This document shows positions 20,101 to 29,963 of a DNA stretch of 64,000 nt, in pieces. The position numbers and the translations under genes were made by a program. Origin of the DNA: Vairimorpha ceranae (taxonomy: Eukaryota; Microsporidia; Nosematidae); assembly GCF_000988165.1 (NCBI RefSeq), contig NW_020169304.1:32983-96982 (forward strand). The letters run 5' to 3'. Position 1 is the first letter of the stretch. Each line of letters starts with the position of its first letter. The notes under the pieces were generated by a model. That model was not told the DNA's origin, searched no databases, and saw nothing but the letters and a program-made list of their open reading frames with translations.

Positions 20101-20584
20101 GACAAAAAATAATATTTTCAAGAATACTAGTATTTATCTCCAAAATACTGCTTAAATCATCTTTATTTATTTTTCCACATGATGAGCGTAATGTATTATC
20201 AAAATCAATAATTTCTTTTGGATTGTTATTTACCCAAACATTAAATTCTAAAATTTTTTGTTCAGTCTTTTTTTGCTTTATGCTTGTTTGAATAATTTTT
20301 TGAATTACAATTTCTTTGTCATAAAAATTATGCAAATACAGTTTTATTTCAGCTTTGACTTCTGTATTATTAGCTAATCCACCATCGTAAATAAATGCAC
20401 CTCCTTTTGAATTGGGTGGAAGAGTACCAGTTGTAATGTATTTAAGACATTCAATAAGTGTTGTTTTTCCCGTACCATTCTGCCCAACAATTAATGTTAA
20501 TGGATGCTGAAAATCAATAGTTTGTGCTTTATTGGGATTATAAGAACGTACACCTTTAATTACTAATTTATGTAAAAAAGTCAT
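17141..20584 (-). CDS. RAD50: DNA repair ATPase Rad50
   Basis: 1147 residues, slightly shorter than fungal Rad50 (about 1300). Walker A GQNGTGKTT lies at residues 34-42; Gln-loop, NIIFCHQEDTMWYLAEP, follows near residue 160. Two long Lys/Glu-rich coiled coils flank the zinc hook YRCFLCERS (CxxC, about residue 585). The C-terminal half has the ABC signature NRSSAGQKMIGN and Walker B VLTLDEPTTNLDKENVES. In the Mre11 complex it tethers and processes double-strand breaks and telomeres. The start follows AACCCTTATAA. The PI3-kinase gene follows on the same strand with about 50 bp spacing or a slight overlap. Confidence 0.97.
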   Translation of the reverse strand: MTFLHKLVIKGVRSYNPNKAQTIDFQHPLTLIVGQNGTGKTTLIECLKYITTGTLPPNSKGGAFIYDGGLANNTEVKAEIKLYLHNFYDKEIVIQKIIQTSIKQKKTEQKILEFNVWVNNNPKEIIDFDNTLRSSCGKINKDDLSSILEINTSILENIIFCHQEDTMWYLAEPATIKKKFDEIFSSTRYSKILENLKKAKKEIATKSKVIDTEMSYLLKARDKKFEIENKCATLKEDLEKKICNISALEKNEKDCTSILANLNTEQGKINIIVEKKKEISNFKNLSKITYTEDECNNLFKTIDIDAINNQIIDLEKQIKNQEQEIQSIEKNKQIYEQKQQEVNKLETEKIQILNALQTCSENISVLEKWLNDQKDRFQTKIKLGLQNVKSDDYKNIFELFFKSYDQELNKKIKVVADLKNQCDKYYLELEENRKKIKSLEYLKNFKYEEKDYFEIENLDEILKKLENEYEKAVNLTREMIINEEKINKRDSILKLLRNKTKLKEIDNVKTNIEKIKNTKIEIRKNDKLLNELESLIILITSKFENYNDKIYDNVSCLSHNTEDTVYLDLNIAHRILDISNKNYRCFLCERSIESMDKYKSKLINLSNNEALRKHKISENNYNVKKEILSRIQQFNEKTNNKFMLKLFSTDKMQDFCVYVTELLDNLQNYKTSIKNEINDFELSIIDFEEEVNICKNNINLFNEIENLDIKPISCAKLEDIQKNIKKYKTCKEIKNVKMQMNYLDELISRNNVLEKKYEDKKTECKNKNEKMEALKTSIFKKKLEVDYKLNDFYSKKQNYLELTEKHNKLSHKLNILTENFKEFNPNMLSEKIEHNQKNKNLMFRLKDELNNKKQILSSVNEHLTYYKSLNKFKKIENEIKLLEETLKSKFNLDINTSSNVVLEYLTSLESKIKTMKTKYDKLLENKNILKGEISQLRNQIKSYEVELQTEYKDVVHIYNKKYVENKIIELSCNDIDKCITVLDKSIIDYHYNKIEEINLNLKELWSNCYKGNDIDYIKLIINENGSKNYSYKMMIVKNNIELDMRNRSSAGQKMIGNILLRMALSRVFCCNFNVLTLDEPTTNLDKENVESLAYTLVNITKTNPNLQLIIITHDEDFLSIMCRESLSFYYRLTRNVNGDSVIIKETA

Positions 20585-20688
20585 TTATAAGGGTTTTAAG
20601 ATTTATGCTACTTTTTTATCAAAAAAAATTATATAAAGTTTTAAATAAATTTAAAAATATTTTTGACATAACATTTATTAGCTATTAA

Positions 20689-21456
20689 CTATAAATTCCA
20701 ATTAATTGGAGATTTTCCGTTCTTTACTAAATACTCATTTGTCTTAGAAAAATGTTTACACCCAAAGAATTTATAAGCACTAAAAGGACTTGGATGTGCG
20801 GCTTCAAGTACTAAATGTTTGTGTTTATTTACATACTTACTTTTAGACCTAGCATAGTTTCCCCAAAAAATAAAAACAACGTTTTGACATGTTTCGTTAA
20901 TTTTACTTAAAATTGCTTTGGTAAATATTTCCCAACCTAAATCGCTGTGTGAACCAGGTTTGTGTTGTTCGACAGTAAGTACATCATTTAAAAGTAAAAC
21001 ACCTTGTTTAGCCCATGCTTCCAGATTTCCATGTTTTGGAATTACAAAATCTAAAATGTCATTTTTTAACTCTTGAAAAATATTCTTTAAGCTAGGCGGT
21101 ATTTTAACATTGTTGGGAACAGAAAAGGCTAAACCCATAGCTTGATTTAAGTTGTGATATGGATCTTGCCCTAAAATAACAACTTTTGTGTCTGCTAACG
21201 GAAAAAAATACGTAAAAGTAAATATATTTTCTACTTTAGGAAAAAACACCTTACCATGAAGTTTTGTACAAAGAGTTTCAAAATAATCATCTTTAAATTC
21301 TTTTTCTAAATCAGTAAACCAATCATGCGATATAAAATGTTTTATGTTGCATATTTTACATGTTTTAACAGATTGCTTAAGCCTACAAATATATCCCGTG
21401 CTATCAATTTTATTAACCAACAGTTCTAAATCGGTTGCTGCTTTAACTTCTTTCAT
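20689..21456 (-). CDS. UNG1: Uracil-DNA glycosylase, family 1
   Basis: 255 residues. Water-activating motif GQDPYH at residues 96-101, PPSLKNIFQELKND, GVLLLNDVLTVE, VFIFWGNYARSK and the DNA-intercalation motif HPSPFSA (from residue 221; usually HPSPLS) occur in canonical order. It removes uracil from DNA, starting base excision repair. The N-terminal 60 residues include CKICNIKH, not typical of the family and of unknown use. The start lies nine bases after GCCCTCAACG. The gene lies about 100 bp upstream of RAD50 on the same strand, so the pair joins two repair functions, although co-transcription is not shown. Confidence 0.97.
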   Translation of the reverse strand: MKEVKAATDLELLVNKIDSTGYICRLKQSVKTCKICNIKHFISHDWFTDLEKEFKDDYFETLCTKLHGKVFFPKVENIFTFTYFFPLADTKVVILGQDPYHNLNQAMGLAFSVPNNVKIPPSLKNIFQELKNDILDFVIPKHGNLEAWAKQGVLLLNDVLTVEQHKPGSHSDLGWEIFTKAILSKINETCQNVVFIFWGNYARSKSKYVNKHKHLVLEAAHPSPFSAYKFFGCKHFSKTNEYLVKNGKSPINWNL

Positions 21457-22317
21457 TAAACCGTTGAGGGCAAAATAATTTTTTAAAAGTCACATCATCA
21501 TTTGAGTATTCTTAAAAAATATGTGAAAATAACCAAAATTTAACAAAAAGTATAATATCGTTTAGTTGTCCAAAATCAATATTTTATTTTTGTATTCAAA
21601 TGTTTATAAATTATTCTGTTTTCTTATCAATTTACATAAAATTCCACATTTTCAAATTTCAAGGTAAATTAAACAGTTGCAATTTTAATCAAAACAGACC
21701 ACAAATTAAATTTGATACAAAGGATTAGTGACATTTTAGTGAACTTTACCATTTGTGTTTGTTTAATTTTTATAACTTTATGAAATAAATTAAAATAATT
21801 GGAGGAATATAATAATTATCAAATTTACTTAAATAAATAATAAATAATTTAATCTCAAATTATTTATAATTTAAGATTAACTAAGATCTATAATAACTTA
21901 AATATAATGAAAAAGTACATTATGTAAAAAACATCAACTGTCACATTATTTAATTAAAAAAAACGTTTTGTTTTACAAAAAAAAGCTAATAAAAAAGTAT
22001 TTTACAATCATAAATAAACTCAAAATATTTACACGCTTTGTCAAAATTACTATAAACGATGTTAAAATTAAATATTGTAAAACATATTAAATTCTATATC
22101 ATAAATATAACTTTATTTTTGCTTATTTTTGTAAAAAATTGACTTTTTACAAAATAATTAAAATTCTATATAACATTTAACCTATGGTAAAAAAATGAAT
22201 TGAAACTATAAAAAGACAGTAATTGTACAAAAAGGTTTCTCTTTTTTAATTATTGAAAATCTAATTTAAATATTCTCCTTTAAGAGCAAAATTATTAAAA
22301 TTATAACGGGCCCTTAA
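21457..22317. other. AT-rich intergenic stretch between divergent genes
   Basis: 860 bases without a recognisable gene, tRNA or repeat. The right end has ACGGGCCCTTAAATG, which gives the start signal of the transporter. Confidence 0.5.
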
Positions 22318-23778
22318 ATGACTAAGACAAAAAAATTCCCAAAAGTAAAAATATTATTGTCACTTACATTTTTAATGGCATGTGTGATTAACACATTATT
22401 GGAATTTTACAGAGAAATCGTGATTATAACAAAACAAATTCCTTCGTCACTGTACTACATAAAGCTTTTCTTTTCACTGCCAATTATATGTCTTATGATG
22501 TCATATGTCCAAAAGGCTTTAAATGTGTACTCTATTCTTAGTATTGTGAATTTTATTATTTTTGGTTTTATTGGCATTTTTTTTCTAATTGGTTCTCTTT
22601 TAATTCCATTTGAATATAAAATCCAAAAAGGATCACAATGGGCACTAGATATTTTTTGTGATGGTAAGATGTCAGTTAGAAGCTTGATGGGCTTATCTCC
22701 TTTTTTATATATGTACAGTGAGTGGATAAGTACTTTATGTTACATCTTATCGGAGTTGTGGAGTACTCTAGTAGTTGGTTTTGCTTTATATGCGTTAGCC
22801 AATCATGCTTGTACAGAAGATGAAATGAAAGAAATTGTTCCTAATTTTTCCACAATCACCGCCATTTCAATGATTATTTCTGTAGCTTTTATTTATATAA
22901 AAGATGAATTAGCAAATATACTTCCTGCAGGTTTGCATGATAAAATTGACGGTAGTAGTTTGTTTTTTTTGATCTTGTCTTTTGTAACTACATTAATTTA
23001 CTTTTTAAAAAGTTATATTCCTCTTAAAACTAAAGAAATAAAGGAAACTATAAATAAAGAAGAAGACAAAACGACATCCTCGTTTGATCTTTTACAATCC
23101 AAATTTTTAAGAAATATGTGTGCAGCGGCATTAATCTATGCTATTAATGCAGGATTTATTGATATGTCCTTAAAAAATTCTTTATCTACGGGAAGCAGAA
23201 TTAATAATATGCCTCCGAAAGATTATTCTCAAAAATATTTAGTAACAACTTCCTTAACGATTAGTGCTGTATCATTATTTTATAACTTTGTAATCCGTGG
23301 AAATCGCATTGCATCAAGGATCTTTTATCTATCTATTGCCTCCCCTATTGCTGCTATATTTTTTACCGCTCTAATTTCAGGACTTTCTTTTTACAATTTG
23401 CGCACAGCTCCATCGGTCTTAAGAATAAATCTTGAAAATTGGTGTGCAACCATTGGATTTGCATTTTCTAAAATTACCAAATATGTTTTATTTGATTTAG
23501 CAAAAGAAATGCTTTCTATGAGGGTGCCTGTTAAATACAGGTATAAATTTAAAAGTTTTTATGATGGTGTATGTATCAAAATTGGTAAATCTATTATCTC
23601 TTTATATGGAACTTTTTTGACGTTTATAGAAATTCCAGATATTAGACAAGTATCATACGTGTCTTTTATATTTTTAATATTTGCAAATTTTTTGTGGATC
23701 AGGAGTGTCTGTTATTTAAGTAAAAAATATAATGAATCAATTGAACAAAATTCTGAGATAGATGTTGATTTTAATTAA
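22318..23778 (+). CDS. NTT: ADP/ATP nucleotide transporter (TLC/NTT family)
   Basis: 486 residues with about eleven to twelve hydrophobic segments, the normal size for bacterial-type nucleotide transporters. Family landmarks are LEFYREIVIITKQIPSS after helix 1, ALDIFCDGKMSVRS, and SEWISTLCYILSELWSTLVV. A central hydrophilic Lys/Glu loop (TKEIKETINKEEDKTT) separates the halves. It exchanges nucleotides across the plasma membrane or mitosome membrane; bacterial origin by lateral transfer is established for the family. The start ATG follows GGGCCCTTAA. It is a divergent paralog of the truncated transporter at the window start, with changes at the first substrate region (LEFYREIV versus ARVLKDAAV). 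Confidence 0.95.
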   Translation: MTKTKKFPKVKILLSLTFLMACVINTLLEFYREIVIITKQIPSSLYYIKLFFSLPIICLMMSYVQKALNVYSILSIVNFIIFGFIGIFFLIGSLLIPFEYKIQKGSQWALDIFCDGKMSVRSLMGLSPFLYMYSEWISTLCYILSELWSTLVVGFALYALANHACTEDEMKEIVPNFSTITAISMIISVAFIYIKDELANILPAGLHDKIDGSSLFFLILSFVTTLIYFLKSYIPLKTKEIKETINKEEDKTTSSFDLLQSKFLRNMCAAALIYAINAGFIDMSLKNSLSTGSRINNMPPKDYSQKYLVTTSLTISAVSLFYNFVIRGNRIASRIFYLSIASPIAAIFFTALISGLSFYNLRTAPSVLRINLENWCATIGFAFSKITKYVLFDLAKEMLSMRVPVKYRYKFKSFYDGVCIKIGKSIISLYGTFLTFIEIPDIRQVSYVSFIFLIFANFLWIRSVCYLSKKYNESIEQNSEIDVDFN

Positions 23779-23945
23779 TTAAATAGTGATTTTATTAAAA
23801 TTGTGATATCATAATATGTTTAAATAAAAAAAATATTTGTTAATGTTTTTGATTAACTACAAGAAAATTAAGTTGTTTAAATTCTAACAATTCTGTAGTT
23901 AATTAAATCAATATTTTTGTATTTAAAAAAATATTACCCCAGATT

Positions 23946-25079
23946 ATGACAGAAGAGAAATCGGTTGGTATTCTAGGTATCGAGTATCAGTTGCCATGTA
24001 ACAAGATGGATGAATCTGAGGTAGCTTTTGAAATAGGTTGGGACATAAACAAAATTAAAATAGGCTTGGGTATGCATGAGGTCGGAGTAGTTGGCTACAA
24101 AGAAGATGTTGTTAGTTTAGCACTTTCTGCTGTTGAAAATCTTTTAGTTAAATATAATGTAAATGTTAAAGATGTAGGAAAAATAGAAGTAGGATCAGAA
24201 TGTCATTTTGATGGTGCTAAATCAATCAAAACTTATTTACTTCAGCTATTTAAAGACAATGATTCTATAAGTGGATGTGATTCAATTAATGCTTGTTATG
24301 GAGGGACAAATGCACTTTTAAATTGTTTGGCTTGGATGGAATCTTCGTTTTGTAAACATAAGTATGCTATCGTGGTCTGTACAGATATTTCTATGTATGA
24401 TGATAAACCCATTATTCCTACATCAGGTGCAGGGGCTGTAGCAATGTTAGTAGGCAGGGATCCCGTGTATAAAGTATTACCTCACACTTTATTTACTTAC
24501 AGTTCTAATGAAAAAGACTTTCTAAAACATAAATCCAGATTTTTTCCCTATGTTGAAGGTAAAGAATCAATAGAAGTGTATAAAAAAACATTTAAAAAGG
24601 TTTTTGATGGTTTAGTTGACGATTTCTCGCATAATATTTTTGATTACATTGCTTTCCATGCTCCTTATCCAAAACTTGTTAGTAAAATTTGTAATGAATA
24701 CAATATACCCCAGGAAAAGGTAGAAGATTCTTTGTTAGCAGCAAGACATAATGGTAACACTTATACGGCATCTTTGTATTTTAGTTTAATTTCGCTTATA
24801 TCGAGTAAAAAAATAAAAGTGAATGATGTTGTATGTTTATTTAGTTTTGGTTCTGGATGTGTAGGATCTATCTTTTGTATTCAAAAGGTTAAAGAAGGAT
24901 GTGAAATTGATGATTTTAAGGAAAGACTTGATGCAAGAAAATCTATAACGTTTGAAAAATATAAGGACATTTTAGATAACATGAGTAAATATGTGATAAA
25001 GGATGTGGAGGATGAGAATATTAAAGGCTATGCAATTGCAAAGGAAGAAAATTATTTTAGAACTTATGAAAAATATTAA
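23946..25079 (+). CDS. ERG13: Hydroxymethylglutaryl-CoA synthase
   Basis: 377 residues, shorter than fungal enzymes (about 490) because the C-terminus is trimmed. It condenses acetyl-CoA with acetoacetyl-CoA, the first committed step of the mevalonate/isoprenoid pathway. Seen: GKIEVGSEC with catalytic Glu81, the nucleophile in SINACYGGTNAL (Cys117), YIAFHAPYPKLV with the catalytic His, a GNTYTASLYFSLISL segment, and FSFGSGCVGSIF near the end. The start follows TTACCCCAGATT. Divergent evolution of HMGCS in an organism with few lipid pathways suggests isoprenoids for dolichol or prenylation; the Rho GTPase in this window would need them. Confidence 0.95.
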   Translation: MTEEKSVGILGIEYQLPCNKMDESEVAFEIGWDINKIKIGLGMHEVGVVGYKEDVVSLALSAVENLLVKYNVNVKDVGKIEVGSECHFDGAKSIKTYLLQLFKDNDSISGCDSINACYGGTNALLNCLAWMESSFCKHKYAIVVCTDISMYDDKPIIPTSGAGAVAMLVGRDPVYKVLPHTLFTYSSNEKDFLKHKSRFFPYVEGKESIEVYKKTFKKVFDGLVDDFSHNIFDYIAFHAPYPKLVSKICNEYNIPQEKVEDSLLAARHNGNTYTASLYFSLISLISSKKIKVNDVVCLFSFGSGCVGSIFCIQKVKEGCEIDDFKERLDARKSITFEKYKDILDNMSKYVIKDVEDENIKGYAIAKEENYFRTYEKY

Positions 25080-25672
25080 AATTAATTTATTGAAATGTTT
25101 TTGGAGAATAAGTTTGTGTCACAAATTGTGATTTATATAACGCAGGTAGAATCTCACATTTCGTTGTAGTTTAAAAACTAGTTGCATTTCATTTTTATTA
25201 AAGATAAAAATTACGACATTTATTTAAATTTGTACCATTCATTTAAATTTGTACAATTCATTTTGATTTGTAAAATATTTATAATATAAATTCTTAATAT
25301 TTTTTTCGTTAAATGTTTTAGTTTAACAGCTCTAAGAAAAGGATAATTTAGTATGGACAAGAAAAAAAATGTTGAGCAAAGCGTAAAAGAGATTAATCTG
25401 AGAATTAAAGAAAACATTAATGGTATTTTGTAAAGAAGTAATCTAAAAACTTTATAACTAAGAACGCTCTAAGAATCTGACGAGCCGACATTTCTCCAAA
25501 AAAAATCAATAAATAAATTATTACGTTATAATGTTACAGTTTAGCGTATTGATAAAACATCGAATTTATCTTATTCTAAATTCATAATCTTGACAATAAA
25601 AAGTCAGCAAAATGTTTTTTAATTTATTTGTAAAAAAGAGCTAAATAAATATTTCCATAATTCTGTTCCCCC
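25080..25672. other. Intergenic stretch with a 26-codon frame
   Basis: No clear gene. A plus-strand frame starting at about 25354 (MDKKKNVEQSVKEINLRI...) has coding-like composition but only 26 codons and no CCC signal. A GC-richer patch at 25465-25500 (around CGCTCTAAGAATCTGACGAG) may be an unrecognised small RNA or a relic. Confidence 0.4.
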
Positions 25673-28285
25673 ATGATTTTAGAGCAACTTAAAAAAATTA
25701 AAAAAACATCCTCTTTTTCCAAAAAATACTCAAACTCAGAAGACTTGGATTTAGAATCACTTTTAGATCTTATTCCTGATTGTATAAAAAACACAAAATA
25801 TCTTTCATCTTCTTCTTTACACTTCGATCGTCTTCGTTTAACGACGATTGAAGAATTGAAATTTAACAAAAAATTTAAGAGCTGGTTAATGTCATTAGTA
25901 ATCTATGGACATAAAGAAGAATTTGGTTTTTTATTAGATTTTTTGATTAGAAAATATCATGTTTATAAATATAATCAAAAAGAACTTATTTTTATTACAT
26001 TGCCTTATCCTAAATATTACACTAATATTCTTAGTAAATTTGATTTCTTAAGGAGTCAAAATTCATTTAGTACTCAGTTTTATGCTGAATGCTGTGCTAA
26101 ATATATCGATTTTTTTTATATGGTTGTTGATTATTTTGATTTCTATGAACATTTAAAAGATTTTTTAAATGAACTAATCGAACATTTTTTGATAAAAAAT
26201 TTAAATTTTGTGCATAAATATGAAGGACCATTAAATGATATTATTGAAAAAATTAACAATGATGAAAATCAGTTAGTTGTAAAAATTAAATCGGCTTTAG
26301 AAGGTAAATTAACTTTTAGTAAGAAACTTATTACAGATGTTGATGTTTTAATGACCATTGATACAAATACTACTTGTTTTAAACAGAATTCAAGTAGGGA
26401 ACTTTTAAAAAATTTACAAAAATTAGAAGATTATTTTTGTTGGTTAAAAAACAACAAACTTGAAGATATAAATTTTACACGGGCAGAATATGAAATTTTG
26501 CATTTTATTTTTTTTAATAATGAAGATTTTTTTTTAGAAGATGACTTTTCATTTTACAAAGATCTAGCTGAAAAAATTGAGCCTAAAGAAAGATTATATA
26601 AAATTTTATATCCTAAATTCAAAGAAGAAATTAAAAATATTAGCAGGCAGATTTATAACTTTTTTGATAAAGAAACCATGATGTGTATTTTAAATGAATT
26701 TAATTATAAAGATTTACACATTAAAGATAAAGATATTTTAATTATATGTTTAAATTTTATTACTTTTGAACCGAATGTTTTTTGTGAAGTAATACTTAGC
26801 ATCCAAGAACTAGAAGAATTATGTAAACAAAATTATAATAAGATTTTTATGACAAATCTTAAATATTATTGTGAATTTCATAATTTGTATGTTGATTATC
26901 TTTTTAAGGAACAGAATGTTTATAAGTCTCTTGCAGAATTTGCAATTGAGGATTGTATTGACATTGATTTAATTCTTTTTCATTTTAATAAAGATAATAA
27001 TATTATTGAAAGAATTAACAATTTTTCTGTTTTAAAAGAGTTGTGCGATAAATTGGGATACGAATCGGTTTTAAAGAATCGCAATTTAGAATTTATTTTA
27101 AAATTTTGTAAATTTTTTAATTTTAATCTTAATTTTTGTAGTTATATGCTTAATAGATTTGAAGTAGAAGATATTATACCTGTTTTAAAAGATAATGCAC
27201 AATTTTTAATACATTTTTTGGATAAACCATATTATAAAAAGCTGAAAATTATTATTAATGAGTTTTGTGCTACAGAATCTAAATGCAAATATATTATAAA
27301 CACAATTTTAAATGATATAAAATTAATTCAAAACAACTTAGATTTAATTTATCTGTACAAACCAGAATATGAATTTATAAATAACTTTAAAGATCAAATT
27401 CTTGATAGTTGTTTTTCTAATTTAGATATTATGGATTATTTAATTTCTTTTACTGATTATGACGATATAAGAATTATAAACAAGGTTAGTTTAGATTTTA
27501 TTAAACAACAAAAAAAATCTATTCTTGTCCTATTTAAGAAATACGGAAATGTAATGATTCCATTTATTGATGATTTTATTAAGTTGTTTGATTACACATC
27601 TTTCAAAAAAGACTTATCACTAATAAATATAAGTCATAATATACTTATTAAAAGTATATGTAAACATAATAAAATGACGGATTATGATTACTTGTTAGTA
27701 TATTTGTTAAAAACGTACAAAGATATTAACATTGAATTGTTTCCAGGCCCTGAAAATCTTAGCCATAATTTGATTTATAATATAATTAAGTATAAATTTG
27801 TTAATGAGATAAACTTTGATTGCACAAATTTACTAGAATATATTTATCTTAATAACTTAATTTTGTTTATGAAACTAACAAAATTCTTTACAATTGATTA
27901 CAAAAATATTTATTTCAATAAATTGCTTTATGCAAAAAAATACGAAATGATTAATAAACATTTTGTTCATTTTAATTTGGATAGTGAAGATATTCTATAT
28001 ACATTTTTATCTGACTATTTTAGTGGTGAAGATATTGCAAATGAATTTAGTATTGTTAGTAATAATAGTAAAGACATAAAAAAATTAACTAAATCTATTT
28101 TGTTCTTTTTAGATAGTAGCACAATTAGAGCGCTTACTTTGATTTCTAAATGTCTTGATAATCATAAGAATTACGAATCGTGTCATAAAGATATTTACGA
28201 ATCAATACTTTTATTTTTAGACAGTAGAGACGAAGAAATTCGAAGTTTAAGTCGATTGATATATGATAAATTAATAATTAAATAA
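25673..28285 (+). CDS. UTP10: Utp10/HEATR1-like small-subunit processome protein
   Basis: 870 residues, all helical and rich in Leu/Ile/Asn/Lys, consistent with HEAT-type repeats. The N-terminal part contains FGFLLDFLIRKYHVYKYNQK followed by ELIFITLPYPKYY. This matches the Utp10/HEATR1 segment LE.LIRRF.IH.YN...L+...LPYH, which is specific to that family. The end, LFLDSRDEEIRSLSRLIYDKL, resembles a terminal HEAT unit. Utp10 belongs to the t-UTP group that starts 18S pre-rRNA processing in the nucleolus. Fungal homologs have about 1770 residues, so this one is half size. The start follows GTTCCCCC directly. Confidence 0.65.
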   Translation: MILEQLKKIKKTSSFSKKYSNSEDLDLESLLDLIPDCIKNTKYLSSSSLHFDRLRLTTIEELKFNKKFKSWLMSLVIYGHKEEFGFLLDFLIRKYHVYKYNQKELIFITLPYPKYYTNILSKFDFLRSQNSFSTQFYAECCAKYIDFFYMVVDYFDFYEHLKDFLNELIEHFLIKNLNFVHKYEGPLNDIIEKINNDENQLVVKIKSALEGKLTFSKKLITDVDVLMTIDTNTTCFKQNSSRELLKNLQKLEDYFCWLKNNKLEDINFTRAEYEILHFIFFNNEDFFLEDDFSFYKDLAEKIEPKERLYKILYPKFKEEIKNISRQIYNFFDKETMMCILNEFNYKDLHIKDKDILIICLNFITFEPNVFCEVILSIQELEELCKQNYNKIFMTNLKYYCEFHNLYVDYLFKEQNVYKSLAEFAIEDCIDIDLILFHFNKDNNIIERINNFSVLKELCDKLGYESVLKNRNLEFILKFCKFFNFNLNFCSYMLNRFEVEDIIPVLKDNAQFLIHFLDKPYYKKLKIIINEFCATESKCKYIINTILNDIKLIQNNLDLIYLYKPEYEFINNFKDQILDSCFSNLDIMDYLISFTDYDDIRIINKVSLDFIKQQKKSILVLFKKYGNVMIPFIDDFIKLFDYTSFKKDLSLINISHNILIKSICKHNKMTDYDYLLVYLLKTYKDINIELFPGPENLSHNLIYNIIKYKFVNEINFDCTNLLEYIYLNNLILFMKLTKFFTIDYKNIYFNKLLYAKKYEMINKHFVHFNLDSEDILYTFLSDYFSGEDIANEFSIVSNNSKDIKKLTKSILFFLDSSTIRALTLISKCLDNHKNYESCHKDIYESILLFLDSRDEEIRSLSRLIYDKLIIK

Positions 28286-28287
28286 TT

Positions 28288-29046
28288 TTAATAATAAATG
28301 AATCCTGTTTGATAATCTAAAATTTTTATGTTTATATGTAAAATACTTTCATATATTAATTTAATGTAGTATTCATTTATAGTTTCTTTCATTTTTGTAT
28401 CATCAAAATATATGTTATGTTTCTCTTTTATGCCAATTTTCATTACATTAAAATATTTTTTATCTTCATAGATTAAACATTTACAAGTGTAGAAAAGTTT
28501 TATTTCATAAATTTTTCCTTCATATTGGAAAATATATACACTATTAGAATTAAAATAAGTGGCAAGATAAAAAAAAATAAGTTTTTTATGATTTACACCT
28601 TGTAAATTATTTAACCATATTTTTTTTACATGCGTCGGTTCTTGTACCTGACAACAAATAGGTAGATCACAAGAGTTTATTAGAATAAAAAATGATGATA
28701 AAAGTATACCATTAGGCCTAACTTTTATTCTAAGATTTTTAACATTTGCAAATTCGTTATCATGACATGACCAGCAGTCAATAAGTTCATGCCAATTTTC
28801 AGAAGGCAAAAGATTGAGACTAGAGTACTGAATATTTATTCCATGTTTACATTTAAATTCTAGCATGGAATTATCACTATCTGATAAATTAATAGTATTA
28901 CATAAGTCTTTTACTGCATAAATATTAATAGAATCAATAATTTCATGTGATACTATTTTATCTTTATAATGTCTTATATTAGTATTATCATCTTTTTGTA
29001 GATAAATGTATCCATCATTATTAGACAAAATCTCAATTATCATCAC
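28288..29046 (-). CDS. UBE3D/Ipa1-like protein (HECT_2 family)
   Basis: 252 residues. The diagnostic segment is LLPSENWHELIDCWSCHDNE (about residues 79-98), followed by VRPNGILLSSFFILINSC, matching UBE3D (an E2-binding protein described as a ubiquitin ligase) and yeast Ipa1, linked to mRNA 3'-end processing. The CWSCH Cys/His cluster may bind metal. Its start (29046, or Met2 at 29043) overlaps the stop of the upstream HIT gene by 14 bp. Both genes run in the same direction, so expression of the pair may be linked. The biochemical role in microsporidia is unknown. Confidence 0.7.
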   Translation of the reverse strand: MMIIEILSNNDGYIYLQKDDNTNIRHYKDKIVSHEIIDSINIYAVKDLCNTINLSDSDNSMLEFKCKHGINIQYSSLNLLPSENWHELIDCWSCHDNEFANVKNLRIKVRPNGILLSSFFILINSCDLPICCQVQEPTHVKKIWLNNLQGVNHKKLIFFYLATYFNSNSVYIFQYEGKIYEIKLFYTCKCLIYEDKKYFNVMKIGIKEKHNIYFDDTKMKETINEYYIKLIYESILHINIKILDYQTGFIYY

Positions 29047-29479
29047 AATGGGTAAAAAATTTACTAAAATCTTTTCTTAGCAATAATGCTTCTTCTGCCA
29101 TTTCTTCAAATGTTCTATCACTTCTTATAATATCTAGTGCACCCTTAGCATAAATAAGGTCATTATCTTCTAGATCATTTTTATTTCTAGGTACAATATG
29201 TATATGTACATGTGGGACACTTTGTCCTGCTTCTTTACCATCTTGGCATGAAACAGTAAAAGATGTGCCATATAAAGATAGAGATTTTAGTGAAAGACGA
29301 ACACATTCAAAAAGATCTATATATTCTTCTTTAGATAAATCAGAAAGAAATTGTTTTTGAGATATTGGTGATACAAGAATATGATAAGGAAGAAATGGAC
29401 GTAAATTTGTAAATATAAAACTATATTTAGTTTTAACTATTATATGTTCTTCAGGGATATAGTTTGAGCCAAATTTCAT
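29033..29479 (-). CDS. HNT2: HIT-family hydrolase, Fhit/Hnt2-like
   Basis: 148 residues. The histidine triad HVHIHIVPR is complete within GQSVPHVHIHIVPR. LRPFLPYHILVSP (family: kPv.pGHvLv.P) and the C-terminal helix are also present. Fhit-type enzymes cut diadenosine polyphosphates (Ap3A, Ap4A) and nucleotide conjugates. The region after the triad is short, as in Fhit rather than the Hint branch, and the Gln at HXHXQ-like positions points the same way. The start follows TTACCCCATTT. It overlaps the start of the UBE3D-like gene. Confidence 0.9.
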   Translation of the reverse strand: MKFGSNYIPEEHIIVKTKYSFIFTNLRPFLPYHILVSPISQKQFLSDLSKEEYIDLFECVRLSLKSLSLYGTSFTVSCQDGKEAGQSVPHVHIHIVPRNKNDLEDNDLIYAKGALDIIRSDRTFEEMAEEALLLRKDFSKFFTHCDDN

Positions 29480-29963
29480 AAATGGGGTAATTTTTTTTGT
29501 ATATAAATTTGTCTACTTTCGAAATATAATTGTAACAAACTTTTAAATATAAAGAATAATTTAAATATGAATATACATCAGAGGATAAATACTCTTTTTA
29601 TTTATCATGTTTAATATTTCTAATTATTCTTGTCCTAAATACTTCACTTACAATCAATATCGGCTGTGTTTAAATATTAATAATTTTTTACCATATAATG
29701 TTATAGCTAAAAATAAAGAAAAAAAAATATTATTTTTAATTATAAATCACGTTTAGCAACTTTGCATAGTCATAAATTAGTATTCTTTAGTATTTATAAA
29801 AACAGTAAAACCGATTCTTTAAAAATAACTTAAAACTTAAAAAAAAATCTTTAACGATTGTTAGCTTATGTTTTAATTCAATATAAATTTTATGAACAAA
29901 ATAATATAATTTTACTGTGGAACTTAATTTTTAGAAATTTATACTGCATATAAAATAGTACTT
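29480..29963. other. AT-rich intergenic stretch before tRNA-Pro
   Basis: Nothing recognised apart from the promoter side of the HIT gene and the 3' flank of the tRNA, which has a TTTT stretch suited to Pol III termination. Confidence 0.5.

Noticed and set aside
25354..25434. 26-codon frame MDKKKNVEQSVKEINLRI...
   Set aside because: Coding-like composition but too short and without a CCC signal to call.
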